NCBI GenBank assembly: GCA_037783415.1
Contig: JAZGTN010000211.1
Coordinates: 620,001-684,000, forward strand
Direction: 5' to 3'
Length of the DNA stretch: 64,000 bases
Source of the DNA: Leptasterias polaris
Lineage: Eukaryota > Echinodermata > Asteroidea > Forcipulatida > Asteriidae
This document shows, one piece after another, positions 35,957 through 46,688 of this stretch; within the stretch, counting starts at the first letter, position 1, and every line of letters begins with the position of its first letter. The notes beneath the pieces were generated by a model, which was given only the letters and a program-made list of their open reading frames with translations, did not search any database and had not been told where the DNA came from. The position numbers and the translations under genes were made by a program.

Positions 35957-38900
35957 TCAAGTTGATTCATGAGATTGGCAGACAGAATATCTAAGTGATT
36001 TGAGGAAGCTGTGGAAGGGCAATAGCAGTAGGGAATTACGAATGTTTTCTGGTAAACTAGACCAAAGTCTGGGGAAAAGATGAGGAGCAGACAAATGCAA
36101 AGCATCGGTTCTAGCATACAGGTGTTTGAAGGTGAGAACGTCAGGATATCTATGGTTGACAGAAATGATGCCAGCCACATCACAATGAATAAGGTTAAAC
36201 TTACACTTAATGATAAAATACAAAACAGAAAAATTACGACGAATTGACAGAGACGACCAATTAAGGGACTTAAGTCTATCGGGGTAAGACATCTCACCCA
36301 TCCTCTGCCCAAGAATAAATCGAGTAGCACGTTTTTGTACCCGTTCAAGGGCCTGAGTCTGGAGAGATGTATGAGGGAGCCATGCTGGCATACCATATTC
36401 TAAAATAGGGAGAACTAGAGATTTATAAAGACAGAACTTGGCTGAAACAGAAGAATTGAAAGCAATGGTCTTAATGAGGCCCAATGTTCTATTGGCACTT
36501 GAAACAACATTCTTGATATGGTTAGTCCAAGAGAGCTGAGCATTCAGAGTGACTCCAAGGTATTTGACAGAGGTTGTGGGTTGCAAGGGAAAACCTGAAA
36601 GAGTGTAAACAGGGGGGTTGAGAGAGTGTTTACGGGAAATATGCATGATTTTGGACTTTGTAGGGTTGAACGTCATACCATTGGAGACACTCCAAGTGCT
36701 CAGCTCATCAAGGTCATGCTGGAGGGAGCTTACATCTAAACAGGAACGGATTGGACGATAAATTAATACATCATCAGCGAAAAGAACACAATTAGAACTG
36801 AGGTTGTAAGATATATCATTGATGAATAAATTGAATAACAGGGGCCCAAGAACACTACCTTGAGGAACACCAGAGCTAACTACGGACCATGAGGAGTTCA
36901 TACCTACAAATGTGACTCTTTGTTGACGATCAACCAGAAAATCTTTAATCCAACTCCAGAGAGAGCCACGGATGTTAAAATTACTAGCAAGTTTACGTAC
37001 AAGTATATGATGGGGCATACGGTCAAAAGCTTTACTCATATCCAAGAAAACTGCATCAATCCTTGGGGGACTACGCTTATCTAAAGTGGTAGCCCATGAA
37101 TGATACACATTCATAAGTTGGGTGACACAGGATTTGTGAGGAACAAAACCATGCTGCTTATCAGACAATAAACAATTAGAATTTAAATGATCTTTAACAA
37201 CATTAGATAACAGTCTCTCCATGATCTTGCTAACGAGAGAAGTGAGAGCAATAGGCCTATAGTTACTAAGAAGGGAACGGTCACCAGTTTTAAACACGGG
37301 GGTAATATTGGCAAGCTTCCAACCACGGGGAAGGCGTCCACAGGCAATGGAATCATTGAAGATCCTACAGAGAACTGGAGAGATAGTAGAAACTGTGTTA
37401 CGCAAGAATTTAGCACTGATTCCATCTGGCCCAGGAGCCTTCCCCAGAGGTAAAGAAGATAAGGTACGCTGAATATCATCAACTGAGAAGTTAACACTAG
37501 ACAGAGCTGGAATGGGAAAATCACATGTGGGAGGGTCTTGACAAACAGGGACATCAGCAGAAAAAACTGAAGCAAAATAAGTATTAAAAGCACAAGCTAT
37601 TTCATGAGGTTTGACTAGTGTTTGGGCATTATGTTTAAAAGACAATGGGGTAGGTGATCGTTTCCTGCTACGAACAAAGGACCAAAAACTTTTTTTGTTG
37701 TCCTTGGATGAAAACATGTTATTAACAAAGTGTTTATAAGCCTTGCGAGTGCAATATTTTAGCTGATTACGTACAAGTTTATAAGAGTTCCAATCAGCAA
37801 GAGATCCAGAGCGCTTAGCCTTGGAAAACAGTTTACGCTTTACTGAGCACAAATGTTTCAGGTCAGCATCAACCCATGGAGAATTGTTCCTTTTCCTTGT
37901 CCGCTTTATAGAACCAGGAATGGCGTCTTTGACAGCAGCATTAATCAGATCCAAAACACCTTCCCATGAAGAGTCGATGTCATCTTTGTCAACAACAAGA
38001 TCCCAGGGAGCATATTGGAGGAGAGCGTTGAGATGAGTGATGGAATCAGGATTGTAAGACAAAAACTGTCTAACAACAGAGGGATGCGGGGGAGAAGTAT
38101 TCAGACGAGTGACGAACTGAACGGCAAGATGATCGCTGGTAACAGGGTTGGGAACAGTCTCAACGGATACGAAGTTATGCGGAGAACTACTGAAGACCAA
38201 ATCGATGGTGGACCCAGAAGAAATGGTATCATCACTACATGGGGGACGGGTGATGTCTGTGACAAGCTGAAATAGGTTTAACGAGTCGGCAAATTCATAC
38301 AAATGAGAGCGGTTCGGAGAGTCGGCTACTGCAGGATTACAGTCAATGTTGAAATCTCCCATGAGAATAATACAGTCAAATTTGGGAAGAAAGTGATCCA
38401 TTCTTGAGACCACGGCGTTGAGATCATCCCAAAACGAAGTAGTTGCGCAGGGAGGGCGATATAATGTGCCAAGAAGACATCTTCCACGATGACAGGATAA
38501 GGACACCCACAAGAGTTCAAGCTCAGGGGAGTCAAACTCGGCATGGTGGACAGGATGGATGTTTGCTTTGACTGCAGTCAAGATGCCACCACCGCGAGAG
38601 GGACGGTCCTTGCGGAAGATCAAGTAGTCGTCAGGGAGTCCCAAGATGGCGTCCGAATCATGCTCCTTGAGCCAAGTCTCTGTGAGTGCCAGGATGTCAG
38701 GCGGGGTCGAAGAGGCGATAGACGTGGCAAGATCCAAACCCTTGTTTCGGACACTACGGGCATTAAATAACAGCCCAGATAGGTGACTAGGGGATGCGGT
38801 TGGGAGTGATGGGGTGTTATCTGAGATACTTGGAAGTCTTCTAGAGAGCGAAGCTGGATTGTTTGGAATGTCAACTGACGGATGAGAGGAATTTGGCAAA

Positions 38901-39637
38901 TCGGCAAATGCTTCTTGGAGTGAAGTGTCACTGCATGATGAGAATGGCAGTGATGCAGTAAAACAGCTTGGACAGAACCAGTCAATTGTACTTGAGATGA
39001 GCAGGTTGTACTGGGTAATGGTCATCTCAGGAATACACTTATGATGCCAATACAGGTTGCAATCTTCACATAGAAGAGATCTTTGGTTTGATTTAACTGG
39101 GCGACTACAATTACCACAGGGGTCCTTAACAGGACCAGGATTGACTTCAATGTCTCCAGACATTGCAAGGGGTAGATTGAATGTAGCTGTAGAGTTTGGG
39201 TAATAGTTAACTGGAGCTTTGCCAAACTTACTACATGAGCTGTGGTTTCCAATAGATAGTTTGATGGTCAGCCATATTGGATGCACACAGGCAGGTACAT
39301 GTAGCTTGTTGTAGTCCACTGAATGCAGGAGGGGACAAAGGGTGGCATGGTCATGACAATAGAATCGGCCAGGTGTGTACTGCATGATGCAACTGGCTTT
39401 GAAGACTGGCAGAAATTGAAGAAATTCTGATGGGAAAACACCACATAATCTGTCTTCCTCAGCAGCAAATCCATCAGAAAAACAACCATTCTGATCAGCA
39501 ACCACTAATCTTTCATGTGGTATCAAATTTACACTACTTAGAGGGCTATGGACAGCAACATTTATCAAAAATGGGAGAGCCAAACACAGAGCTTGCAAGC
39601 AAGAAAAGGCGCCCTTGCATGCCTGCTTCTCGAACAC
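35957..39637 (-). CDS. LINE polyprotein: 2A, PHD finger, APE endonuclease, reverse transcriptase
   Basis: The frame of 1226 codons reads, in order: a hydrophobic stretch (residues 11-30, CLALPFLINVAV) that could be a signal sequence; a 2A motif, GDIEVNPGP (161-169); a PHD-type C4HC3 finger (CGNC at 174, CEDC at 190, WHHKC, CPSC at 222); an APE-type endonuclease (LLFNARSVRNK at 289, LTETWLK at 318, MGDFNID at 426, SDHLAV at 501); and a reverse transcriptase (APGPDGISAKFL at 734, LDMSKAFD at 865, GVPQGSVLGPLLF at 923, FADD at 953). The catalytic motifs are intact and there is no internal stop. The first codon of the open frame is GTG, and the first in-frame ATG is at residue 85. Either translation starts there, losing the hydrophobic stretch, or the true start has been lost by 5' truncation. 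The 2A would separate the N-terminal peptide from the enzyme. Confidence 0.93.
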   Translation of the reverse strand: MFEKQACKGAFSCLQALCLALPFLINVAVHSPLSSVNLIPHERLVVADQNGCFSDGFAAEEDRLCGVFPSEFLQFLPVFKASCIMQYTPGRFYCHDHATLCPLLHSVDYNKLHVPACVHPIWLTIKLSIGNHSSCSKFGKAPVNYYPNSTATFNLPLAMSGDIEVNPGPVKDPCGNCSRPVKSNQRSLLCEDCNLYWHHKCIPEMTITQYNLLISSTIDWFCPSCFTASLPFSSCSDTSLQEAFADLPNSSHPSVDIPNNPASLSRRLPSISDNTPSLPTASPSHLSGLLFNARSVRNKGLDLATSIASSTPPDILALTETWLKEHDSDAILGLPDDYLIFRKDRPSRGGGILTAVKANIHPVHHAEFDSPELELLWVSLSCHRGRCLLGTLYRPPCATTSFWDDLNAVVSRMDHFLPKFDCIILMGDFNIDCNPAVADSPNRSHLYEFADSLNLFQLVTDITRPPCSDDTISSGSTIDLVFSSSPHNFVSVETVPNPVTSDHLAVQFVTRLNTSPPHPSVVRQFLSYNPDSITHLNALLQYAPWDLVVDKDDIDSSWEGVLDLINAAVKDAIPGSIKRTRKRNNSPWVDADLKHLCSVKRKLFSKAKRSGSLADWNSYKLVRNQLKYCTRKAYKHFVNNMFSSKDNKKSFWSFVRSRKRSPTPLSFKHNAQTLVKPHEIACAFNTYFASVFSADVPVCQDPPTCDFPIPALSSVNFSVDDIQRTLSSLPLGKAPGPDGISAKFLRNTVSTISPVLCRIFNDSIACGRLPRGWKLANITPVFKTGDRSLLSNYRPIALTSLVSKIMERLLSNVVKDHLNSNCLLSDKQHGFVPHKSCVTQLMNVYHSWATTLDKRSPPRIDAVFLDMSKAFDRMPHHILVRKLASNFNIRGSLWSWIKDFLVDRQQRVTFVGMNSSWSVVSSGVPQGSVLGPLLFNLFINDISYNLSSNCVLFADDVLIYRPIRSCLDVSSLQHDLDELSTWSVSNGMTFNPTKSKIMHISRKHSLNPPVYTLSGFPLQPTTSVKYLGVTLNAQLSWTNHIKNVVSSANRTLGLIKTIAFNSSVSAKFCLYKSLVLPILEYGMPAWLPHTSLQTQALERVQKRATRFILGQRMGEMSYPDRLKSLNWSSLSIRRNFSVLYFIIKCKFNLIHCDVAGIISVNHRYPDVLTFKHLYARTDALHLSAPHLFPRLWSSLPENIRNSLLLLPFHSFLKSLRYSVCQSHEST
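39131..39157 (-). other. 2A ribosome-skipping peptide (GDIEVNPGP)
   Basis: Read on the minus strand, the codons GGA GAC ATT GAA GTC.. give GDIEVNPGP, matching the D-(V/I)-E-x-N-P-G-P consensus exactly. Skipping occurs between the final Gly and Pro. 2A sequences are established in APE-type non-LTR elements of sea urchins and other invertebrates. Here it sits about ten residues before a PHD finger. Confidence 0.9.
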
Positions 39638-39706
39638 GTTGTAGCCGCGTCCTTCGCAATTCAGCTCTTAGCTGCCAGTAAGGATGATTAGCCTCCCAAA
39701 TTAAGA

Positions 39707-39805
39707 ATATTGGGAGTCGGGTATGCGACTATACATGTACAATGTATCGTGGTGCATCTACATGGAGCTCAGGTCCGTATGTACATGTACATGTACATTG
39801 ATATC
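39707..39805. repeat. Right half of the interrupted repeat
   Basis: ATATTGGGAGTCGGGTATGC onward, including ACATGTACAATGTATC and TGTACATGTACATTGATATCG, matches 45031-45146. Confidence 0.8.
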
Positions 39806-41905
39806 GTGTCCACAATAATATATAATAATAATACATGTATAAATAATATGTAAAACACTATAAAACACCCAGGGTTCTGCCCATGGTGGTCGGTGCCGGA
39901 AAACCCGACCGGCACTCATGATTCCCCGACCGGCACTCGCAGAATGTTTTCTTTTTCCGACCACCACACATTTTCCCATGACGAATCCGGCCCTTTAAAA
40001 ATCTTGGCAGTTTTCACACATCCTTTTCAACCTCTGTGGGGAGTCTTTAAGTAAACAAACTTCCTCTTCCCCACTGAGATAATCCCCCTAATCCAGTAAA
40101 TAAACATTCACTCACCCAGCTTCATTATTGCTGGAACTATTTCAATGCATTTTCATGTACACATAAAGTGCACTATTGTTTTAACATGGTTTCTAGACCT
40201 CCCTGTTATATTTAACATGATTGATAATACAACATTTAGCTTGTAGAAAAAGGCAACCCTGATAAGAAAAAAACAATAAGAACAAGCTTGTGAAGTTTTT
40301 TATTTGTATCTTCTCTCAATAGTGACAATTTAGTCATTTTTCATTTCCATCAAAATAATTTCCTTTGATTGAAATTATGCTTTACCAACCAACAGGATGT
40401 CTGTTTGTCTTTCAATATTCTACATAATACTAATTTACTAAACAGCACAACAATTAATTCTCCACTTTTTTCAAGTGAGTTATTCTATAATTCTGAAATC
40501 ACAAATCTGTAGAATTGGACAGGTGTGTAGTTACGTTATGCGCATTTTGACAACAAATTTTGGACAGGTATTTCGGTAAAAATTTGTCATTCCGAAAGAC
40601 AGTCTGTGGAAAATACACAATTAAGTTCCACTTTGAAGCTGCGTTTCTCAAAGCTTTGTTAAACTTTTGTTGACTTTATCGAAGTACAAATACCGATTTC
40701 GCAGAGAAGAGATTGCGTTGGCAAACGGAACGTTGACGCGTTTGAGGTCATACAGGGTTCTCCCCACGTACAAGCTAGCGTATCGGCCCGATACGCAATT
40801 TTATTTGGCCGATACGCCGGCAAAAAGGCCGAGCTCATTTTTTTCCGCCCGAAACGCTTTTCAATTTTTGAATACCTTTCTTTCATTGATCGTAACAAAC
40901 GGTCATACTATCAGTATCACAGTCTCTGTCCAGTGCCTTGGCCAACGTAATTTATAATCCATCAGTAATGCTTTCTTCGTGTGTGTCTTTGATCTACGTC
41001 GTCCCGGCCGCTGATATCAATCACGATCACATACAGAAAACAACACATTCCTTTCTTGTGTGCCACGAACGATTGAGAAAAGCGCACATGGCCACTGAAG
41101 TCAGTTAACTGTTTCCCTTCGATGCCACGTGCACCTTTTTCCGAAGACGGGTACCAGCGAAACCATGCTCATTCTCGACCCCAAAAGAGCAAGCACGTTG
41201 ATCGCTCGCTCAATCCCACATGCGTAATCCGTGCTACAAAATGGAGTACGCGCTCGAGACTAATCACACCAATAAAAATCCGCCATTGTGATCGTTGCTG
41301 TATACTGTCTAGCCAAAACAACGAATCAACAATAGTAACATTTCAAACTTAAAAGATGGTGATTTCTGTCCACCACTTTTTTTTCGTGTATTTTTACTAT
41401 AAAGTTTGAAGTCTACCAACAGTTGGTAACACTTCTAAATTAACCATTGGAGCAGAGAACAAGGTCCTACATGGTTAGCTAGATGGACTACAGTTAAAGC
41501 CGATAGTTATCAATGCGCACGTAAGTTTGCACCGGACATCAAAACAAACTCCAGGTAAAAGATCGTTCTCGGCCGTTTTGGGGTTAATTTTCACGGTTCA
41601 AAAAAGAAAATAACGTAACAGTTTTCGCAGGATATTATTTTAACAATGTTTTTTACTCAGATTGTGAAACTTTGCTTTTCAAAATATGACTGAATTCTTT
41701 AGGCAGGGCTACTGTCCACCTTCCCAAGATGATTGTAATAGGATTAGCGGTGATAAGAATCTTAATCTCTCAGGCCTTCTTTCTGAAAAGGATGTTTTCC
41801 AACCCGAGTGAACAGAAGGCTCACTCGGGTTAAGTTTTAAAAGGCGGATCCGTAATCCAACGGGGCTCGGAAACACCACGGGCTGGTGGTGGATTTGCAT
41901 TTGTA
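39806..41905. other. Intergenic with possible hAT-like ends, no gene
   Basis: CAGGGTTCTGCCC (39869) and CAGGGTTCTCCCC (40757) resemble hAT-type termini (CAGGG), each followed by GC-rich, repeat-like sequence (GACCGGCACTC twice at 39910-39940; CGATACG motifs at 40780-40820). Matching opposite ends were not found. No coding sequence recognised. Confidence 0.35.
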
Positions 41906-41912
41906 CGTACTT

Positions 41913-42283
41913 GTGTACAGTTGAACCCGTTACCGGGAGCTTGGGTATTCGCCGTAATTTCCCAGCTCTCTCGACAAGATTGTGTTAATGTTGTTTGTCT
42001 TCAGAAGATATTTGTTGCAAAAGAGAGTGTGTACCACCGACGATTTTCTCACGTGTGATTATTTCTCACATTTGATTGGTCCGTTATTACCTCGGTCTTG
42101 GGTGTTCGCCACAATTTCCCAGCTCTCTCGAAAAGATTGTTTTAATGTTGTTTGTCTTCAGAAGATACTTGTGGTGTACAGTTGAACCTGTTACCGGGAG
42201 CTTGGGTGTTCGCCGTAATTTCCCAGCTCTCTCGACAAGATTGTGTTAATGTTGTTTGTCTTCAGAAGATATTTGTTGCAAGT
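41913..42283. repeat. Three partial direct repeats (~105 bp)
   Basis: TGTACAGTTGAACC(C/T)GTTACCGG, TTGGGTGTTCGCC, TTTCCCAGCTCTCTCG and TTGTTTGTCTTCAGAAGATA recur at about 41915-42020, 42097-42172 (partial) and 42175-42283. No coding signal. Confidence 0.8.
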
Positions 42284-43013
42284 TTTGTGAGTTAAATGGT
42301 ATTAATACATACCTCGGATAGTTTGTGCATTCTGATTGGTCGAGGACTGATCACGTGGGGGTGTATTAACATGTGATAATAGACCGGCTCTGTAAACTAG
42401 CAAATAAATGGCCCCTAAACAAGAACAATGTTGTGTAAAAGTTCGTTTTGCACCGTGCTTGCTGTGCGGAAACTATCAAATCTGTTTCTTTGCGCGTATT
42501 GTTTTTGGTTATTTTTACGAGGACAGGATGGTGCCGCGTGTACGCGCATACCACGCGTGTATGCATAAACGCACAGACAATGTATCATTTTGGTAGCTGG
42601 TACGTGCATGAAGCCAAGGTAATGCAAAGCATAAAGCCGTATACCAACCAAAGTGTTTTTATTAATAGTGCTGTTACTTTAAAAGTCTGGTTCTTCAAAA
42701 TATGCACATTTCTGATATAGTTAATTAAGTGCAGGAGACTAGGTGGGTGGGGGAGGGGGGAGGGGGTAATCCTAATTTCTACAGATAATACATATTTTCT
42801 GTTAATGATGCTTTGTCTTCTTCCATCTCATTTCATTTTATTGGGCAGATGTGACCTCCTATGTCCCCTTTATAAATTTTCCTTATAGGCCCTACTTCTT
42901 TCATAAATTGACTGCTTACGTTAGGCCTACTCATTGACTGAATAACAACATAATATTCACAAAGACAAGCATTGTCGAATATTAGTCGTTACCTGCATTT
43001 AGTGGTATGTAGG

Positions 43014-43800
43014 CCTAAATACAACCAATAATTTCCGAGCAATAAAGAAATAAAAAAACAAGGCATAAAGAAAGCAAGAAATAACGACACAATGAAAGGG
43101 AAAATGGACAAAAATAAAGCCTCCTCCAAACAAGCATATCAATCAAGAAATCAAAGAGAGACAGAAAGGAACGAATAAAGGAAAACGAAAACACACAAAT
43201 CATTTTTATTTTATTTTCGTTTCCTATTTAAATCTTTAGACGTACGATGAATAAAATTTGAACAACAGGATCTGTCAAGACAAAAACAAGTTTACAAAAC
43301 TGTCATCAACAAAATGTGCAAAATCACACCCCTGTAACACTTAACATTATTATTGTATTATCAACCATTTACAAAATCTAGAAGAACGAAATACGGAAAC
43401 AAACGCATGCCGAAATAATTTTAAAAACACAGAAATAGTGACATAGAAACATCGAAATCAACTGTAACATAGTGACATAAAAACATCACAAAATAAACGT
43501 CAATAGATATCAAGAAACATATCAGAGATAAATAATAGGCCCCCTGCAACTAAGGAAATAACGAAACTAACACATAAACAAAATAAACAAATAAAAAGAC
43601 AAACAGACCACTGAGTCAGAAAAACACACAATAGGCCTAATTACAGAAACAATAAAATAGAATACTGAGAAAATACATAGTTCACCACCGGCAAACACGG
43701 ATATTCAGAAAGAGAAAATATAGAAACAAAGACACATTTAAGAAATAAAGAGATAGAGACACAAAGAAATCCAGAAATAAAGACAAAAGGAAATCAAGTA
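43014..43800. repeat. A-rich low-complexity region
   Basis: The plus strand is strongly A-rich, with recurring GAAATAAAGA and ACATAGAAACA-like words; no gene is present. A C/T-rich frame on the other strand is an artefact. Confidence 0.6.
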
Positions 43801-44162
43801 TTATACATGAATTCAAACATTTGACAAATTTTAGGAGCACAGAAGCAAATATTTCATGGATTACTCAGGCCTTTGTTGGATATTCAAAAAGTCTTGATTA
43901 TCTAAAAACCTACATATCATGCCAAGCATGCATCATTGCATTTTTATATCCTTCCCAAATATTAAAACACACCCCAACTTATGCTTCGTAGTCGAGAAAA
44001 GGGGGCGAAAAGGGTGAGGGATGGCGACACTTCGCCTTCGACCGCACTCAACACCTTTTGCATGCTCAACATTTTATCATTAGGACATGACTACATTGCG
44101 TACAGATTTTAAATATCTTTACCAAACCAATTCTGAAAGTTATAAACTCTGATATCCTCTCC

Positions 44163-44389
44163 AATAGACCCTTCCCATGAAATATGCTAATTACATTCAC
44201 GCATGCGTACAGACCCTGCTGGTTGGCAAACGCCATAGAGTTGTGCACTAAGTAGACGCACAAGCGCGTCTGCGTCACGCCACCATCAGCCCCACACAAA
44301 AAGGGGCAATGTTCCATCATTTTGCCAACCAGCAGTGTAAGTGCACACACGTGAAGTGCAATTTAAATATTTCATGGGAAGGGTCTATT
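44163..44389. mobile_element. 227-bp MITE with 23-bp perfect terminal inverted repeats
   Basis: The ends are exact reverse complements over 23 bp (left 44163-44185 starts AATAGACCCTTCCC; right 44367-44389). A second, inner inverted pair (CTGCTGGTTGGCAAA at about 44216 and TTTGCCAACCAGCAG at about 44320) makes the whole element a foldback. The terminal TA could be part of a TA duplication. It is non-coding. Confidence 0.8.
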
Positions 44390-44420
44390 ACCCCCCCCCC
44401 CCCCCCCCCCACCCCACCCC
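44390..44420. repeat. Poly-C tract (G-quadruplex potential on the minus strand)
   Basis: About 20 C, then ACCCCACCCC, directly abutting the right end of the MITE. Confidence 0.9.
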
Positions 44421-44955
44421 ATGCACCGTGGTCGCATTTTATGTGCAAGAATCGCGCCCACCTATGTTGGCGTAACGGGCCAGAAAAAATAGTGTAGGTA
44501 AGGATTTTTTGTTTATTATATTATTTTTTCCGTCTACGAAAATGACATGTTTTTCTAAATGTTTAAGCCGTAGTAATACACGATAACAAAATTAAACAAG
44601 GCTACACACAACAAATAGTATACTTTTAAACTCTTGATTACATTTAATGATCGCAGATCGACACTTTCCCTGAATGAAAACACTTTACGCTTCGAAACAG
44701 GGCGCCATGTTGATGCGAGGGGAGCGTAACCACGGGGGCCGGGCTGCTGCCGGTCACAGAATAGTTTACCATTTTTAGAATGTATATATATCATTTTTGT
44801 TTTGTATAAAATGCTAAAACATTAATTAAAATAATTTATATGGTAACAAAATATTTTTTTAACACAGAACAAATAGCCAAGTATTTTTGATATTCTATGT
44901 AACAGTCCGCGCCGTGCAACAGTCTAGGACGAGGTTACCATGTTTTTCATTGTAC

Positions 44956-45146
44956 AGCAGCCTCGTGTTCGCTGAACCAGACTTCCAAGAAAGCAGCACA
45001 TATATTCACCATTGTGAAACGCAGCGCAGTATATTGGGAGTCGGGTACGCGACTATACATGTACAATGTATCTTGGTGCATCTACATGTATCTCAGCTCC
45101 GAATGTACATGTACATGTACATGTACATGTACATTGATATCGCGTC
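44956..45146. repeat. Uninterrupted copy of the repeat split at 35053-39805
   Basis: The left part matches 35053-35131 and the right part, from ATATTGGGAGTCGG at 45031, matches 39707-39805. Between them here there are no extra bases, so this copy represents the pre-insertion state. It ends in a (TGTACA)n-like tract and TTGATATCG. Confidence 0.85.
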
Positions 45147-45506
45147 GGGCCTACGCAATTGTTCTGCGTGTTCGTTGTGCAAAACTGTGCACTCCAAAGT
45201 TCCACGCACGATCGTCAGACAACACAACAATGAGAAACTGTCAGAAATGGTTTCAAAAGTATTTATAACTAACTTATATCGAATTTAATTATTAAAGTTC
45301 TTCCCTTGAAAAAAATTAAAATATCCAGGGTCGGCCGTATTTTTAGGGTCGGTCGGGTTACGCCAACATAACACTTTTTTGTTTAGGCCTTACATTTTTT
45401 TGTTGCTCTTTTCACACAACCTATCTTTGGTGCATGTAAGTGGCGACCTGTGTCAAAGTTTGCTACAAGGATTAAAACTGATCCAGAGTTTTTCACACTA
45501 CAACAT

Positions 45507-45761
45507 TTAACCAAGAGAATAAGTCATCGCGCCCATTATCATTGCCATCAATCTCTCTTCATGTTGCCGATCTTCTCTCCTCTAGCCTCTCTTCACTTCA
45601 ACTTCTGCTTGTTTTTGTTCCCACTCCATGAAACGCTCAGCAACTTTTATCTGGCTTCTTAGGAACTCATCCATTACACTGACCAAGGAATGTTTGTCAT
45701 TGTGCTTCTTCTTTTTCTTTTTCTTTGAAGTTGATGGGTTGCTTGTGGACTCAGCTGATAC
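45507..45761 (-). pseudogene. Last exon of a Myb/SANT-like gene remnant
   Basis: The acceptor TCATTTGTAG|GTATCAGC (exon from 45761) opens a frame: a Lys-rich stretch (KKKKKKKHNDKHS), then a helix (FLRSQIKVAERFMEWEQKQA). A TAG at 45582-45584 interrupts it, and the same frame then continues RREDRQHEERLMAMIMGAM to a TAA at 45507. The helical, Glu/Arg-rich, Met-rich tail is typical of the C-terminus of Myb/SANT-like (trihelix-type) proteins found with Harbinger-like transposons. The single nonsense codon and the damage in the upstream exon point to a pseudogene. Confidence 0.55.
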
Positions 45762-45981
45762 CTACAAATGATCGAAAAGTAACATTAAATGCAATGGTCC
45801 AAACAATATGTCTAATTCCAATATGTATTTTCGATGTCGCATCTGTCTGAAGTCGTGAGGAAATAGTTGTAATAACCATGTTATATTAAAAGAAAAACAA
45901 ATAAACGAGAAACAGAAAAATTATAATGGTAATAATTATTCAATAAAAGCACGGTCACGAATAAAATCAAACTAGGCCATA

Positions 45982-46599
45982 ATGTCAAGTAATATTTATA
46001 TGGCGCCATATTCCAACGGTCATTGCTCATGGCGCCGTACAGTAAGCTCTTTTAAACAGGTGAGATTTAAGTGAAGTCTTGAAAGTCGGTATTGTAGGTG
46101 ATTGCCTAATGTTTTAAGGAAGACTGTTCCAGATCCTTGGGGCCGCGACAGAAAAGGCGCGATCACCCCAACTGTGCTTGCTTCTAGGAATGGATAATGC
46201 AGATCTGTCTGAACTCGAGCGCAAGTTGCGAGTTGTTTTATGGAAGGTCAGTAGGTTGGTCAGGTATGCTGGACCAAAAGAGCAGCATGATCTTGTATTG
46301 ATTTAGTGCCTCAATTGGTAGCCAGTGCAGGTCCTGTAGGATAGGTCAAATTTCATTGCACAGACTATCAACCGAGCTGCCCAATTCTGAAGTCTCTGAA
46401 GATGTTTCTGTGGTAGACCGTGCATGAGGGCATTTCCCATGTCAAGCCTGCTAGTAACAAACGTATGTACTATCTGTTCGGTTGCACCAGTGGTCAGGTA
46501 CCTTCTGATCTTTGTGATATTACGGAGATGGAAGGTTGCTGCCCGGCAGACTGAGATTATGTGCTCCTCCATTGTCATTCGGTTGTCCATGTGCACACC
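45982..46599 (-). pseudogene. 3' fragment of a LINE inserted in the Myb/SANT-like remnant
   Basis: The frame reads VCRAATFHLRNITKIRRYLT then ..EQIVHTFVTSRLDMGNAL..QRLQNWAARLIV, the thumb/C-terminal region of a CR1/L2-type reverse transcriptase. After a frame break, translation near 46200-46080 gives the usual tail (RSKHSWGDRAFSVAAPRIWN). It ends near GGCGCCATATAAATATTACTTG at about 45990, a typical 3' end. It is 5'-truncated with several frame breaks, and is unrelated in sequence to the long LINE at 35957-39637. Confidence 0.75.
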
Positions 46600-46683
46600 T
46601 CCATAAACACCCCTTCATCTTCAAGTGATCCTTCGGTGGACACATCTGTCTTCGTGTCTGTTGTATCACCACCCTCGTCCCCA
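46600..46683 (-). pseudogene. Myb/SANT-like remnant, acidic linker (part 2)
   Basis: The frame reads GDEGGDTTDTKTDVSTEGSL EDEGVFMEV. It continues in frame the acidic linker that stops at 47679 on the other side of the hAT-like element once one copy of the 5-bp TCATG duplication is ignored. It is cut on its 3' side by the LINE fragment. Confidence 0.55.
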
Positions 46684-46688
46684 TCATG

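Larger units (their letters stand above)
35341..39706 (-). mobile_element. Non-LTR retrotransposon (CR1/L2-like LINE) with 2A peptide
   Basis: The element runs on the minus strand from about 39706 to a (TAA)n tail at 35341-35356, with a roughly 600-base AT-rich 3' UTR (35357-35956) and one long ORF. It interrupts a repeat whose halves lie at 35053-35131 (beyond the SINE) and 39707-39805. The 5' end is probably truncated: the ORF is open back to a TAA about 30 nt upstream of its first listed codon without any ATG. Confidence 0.85.

Noticed and set aside
37183..37593. 136-codon frame inside the LINE
   Set aside because: It is a shadow of the reverse-transcriptase frame in another phase; likewise 35953-36396 and 38620-38985.
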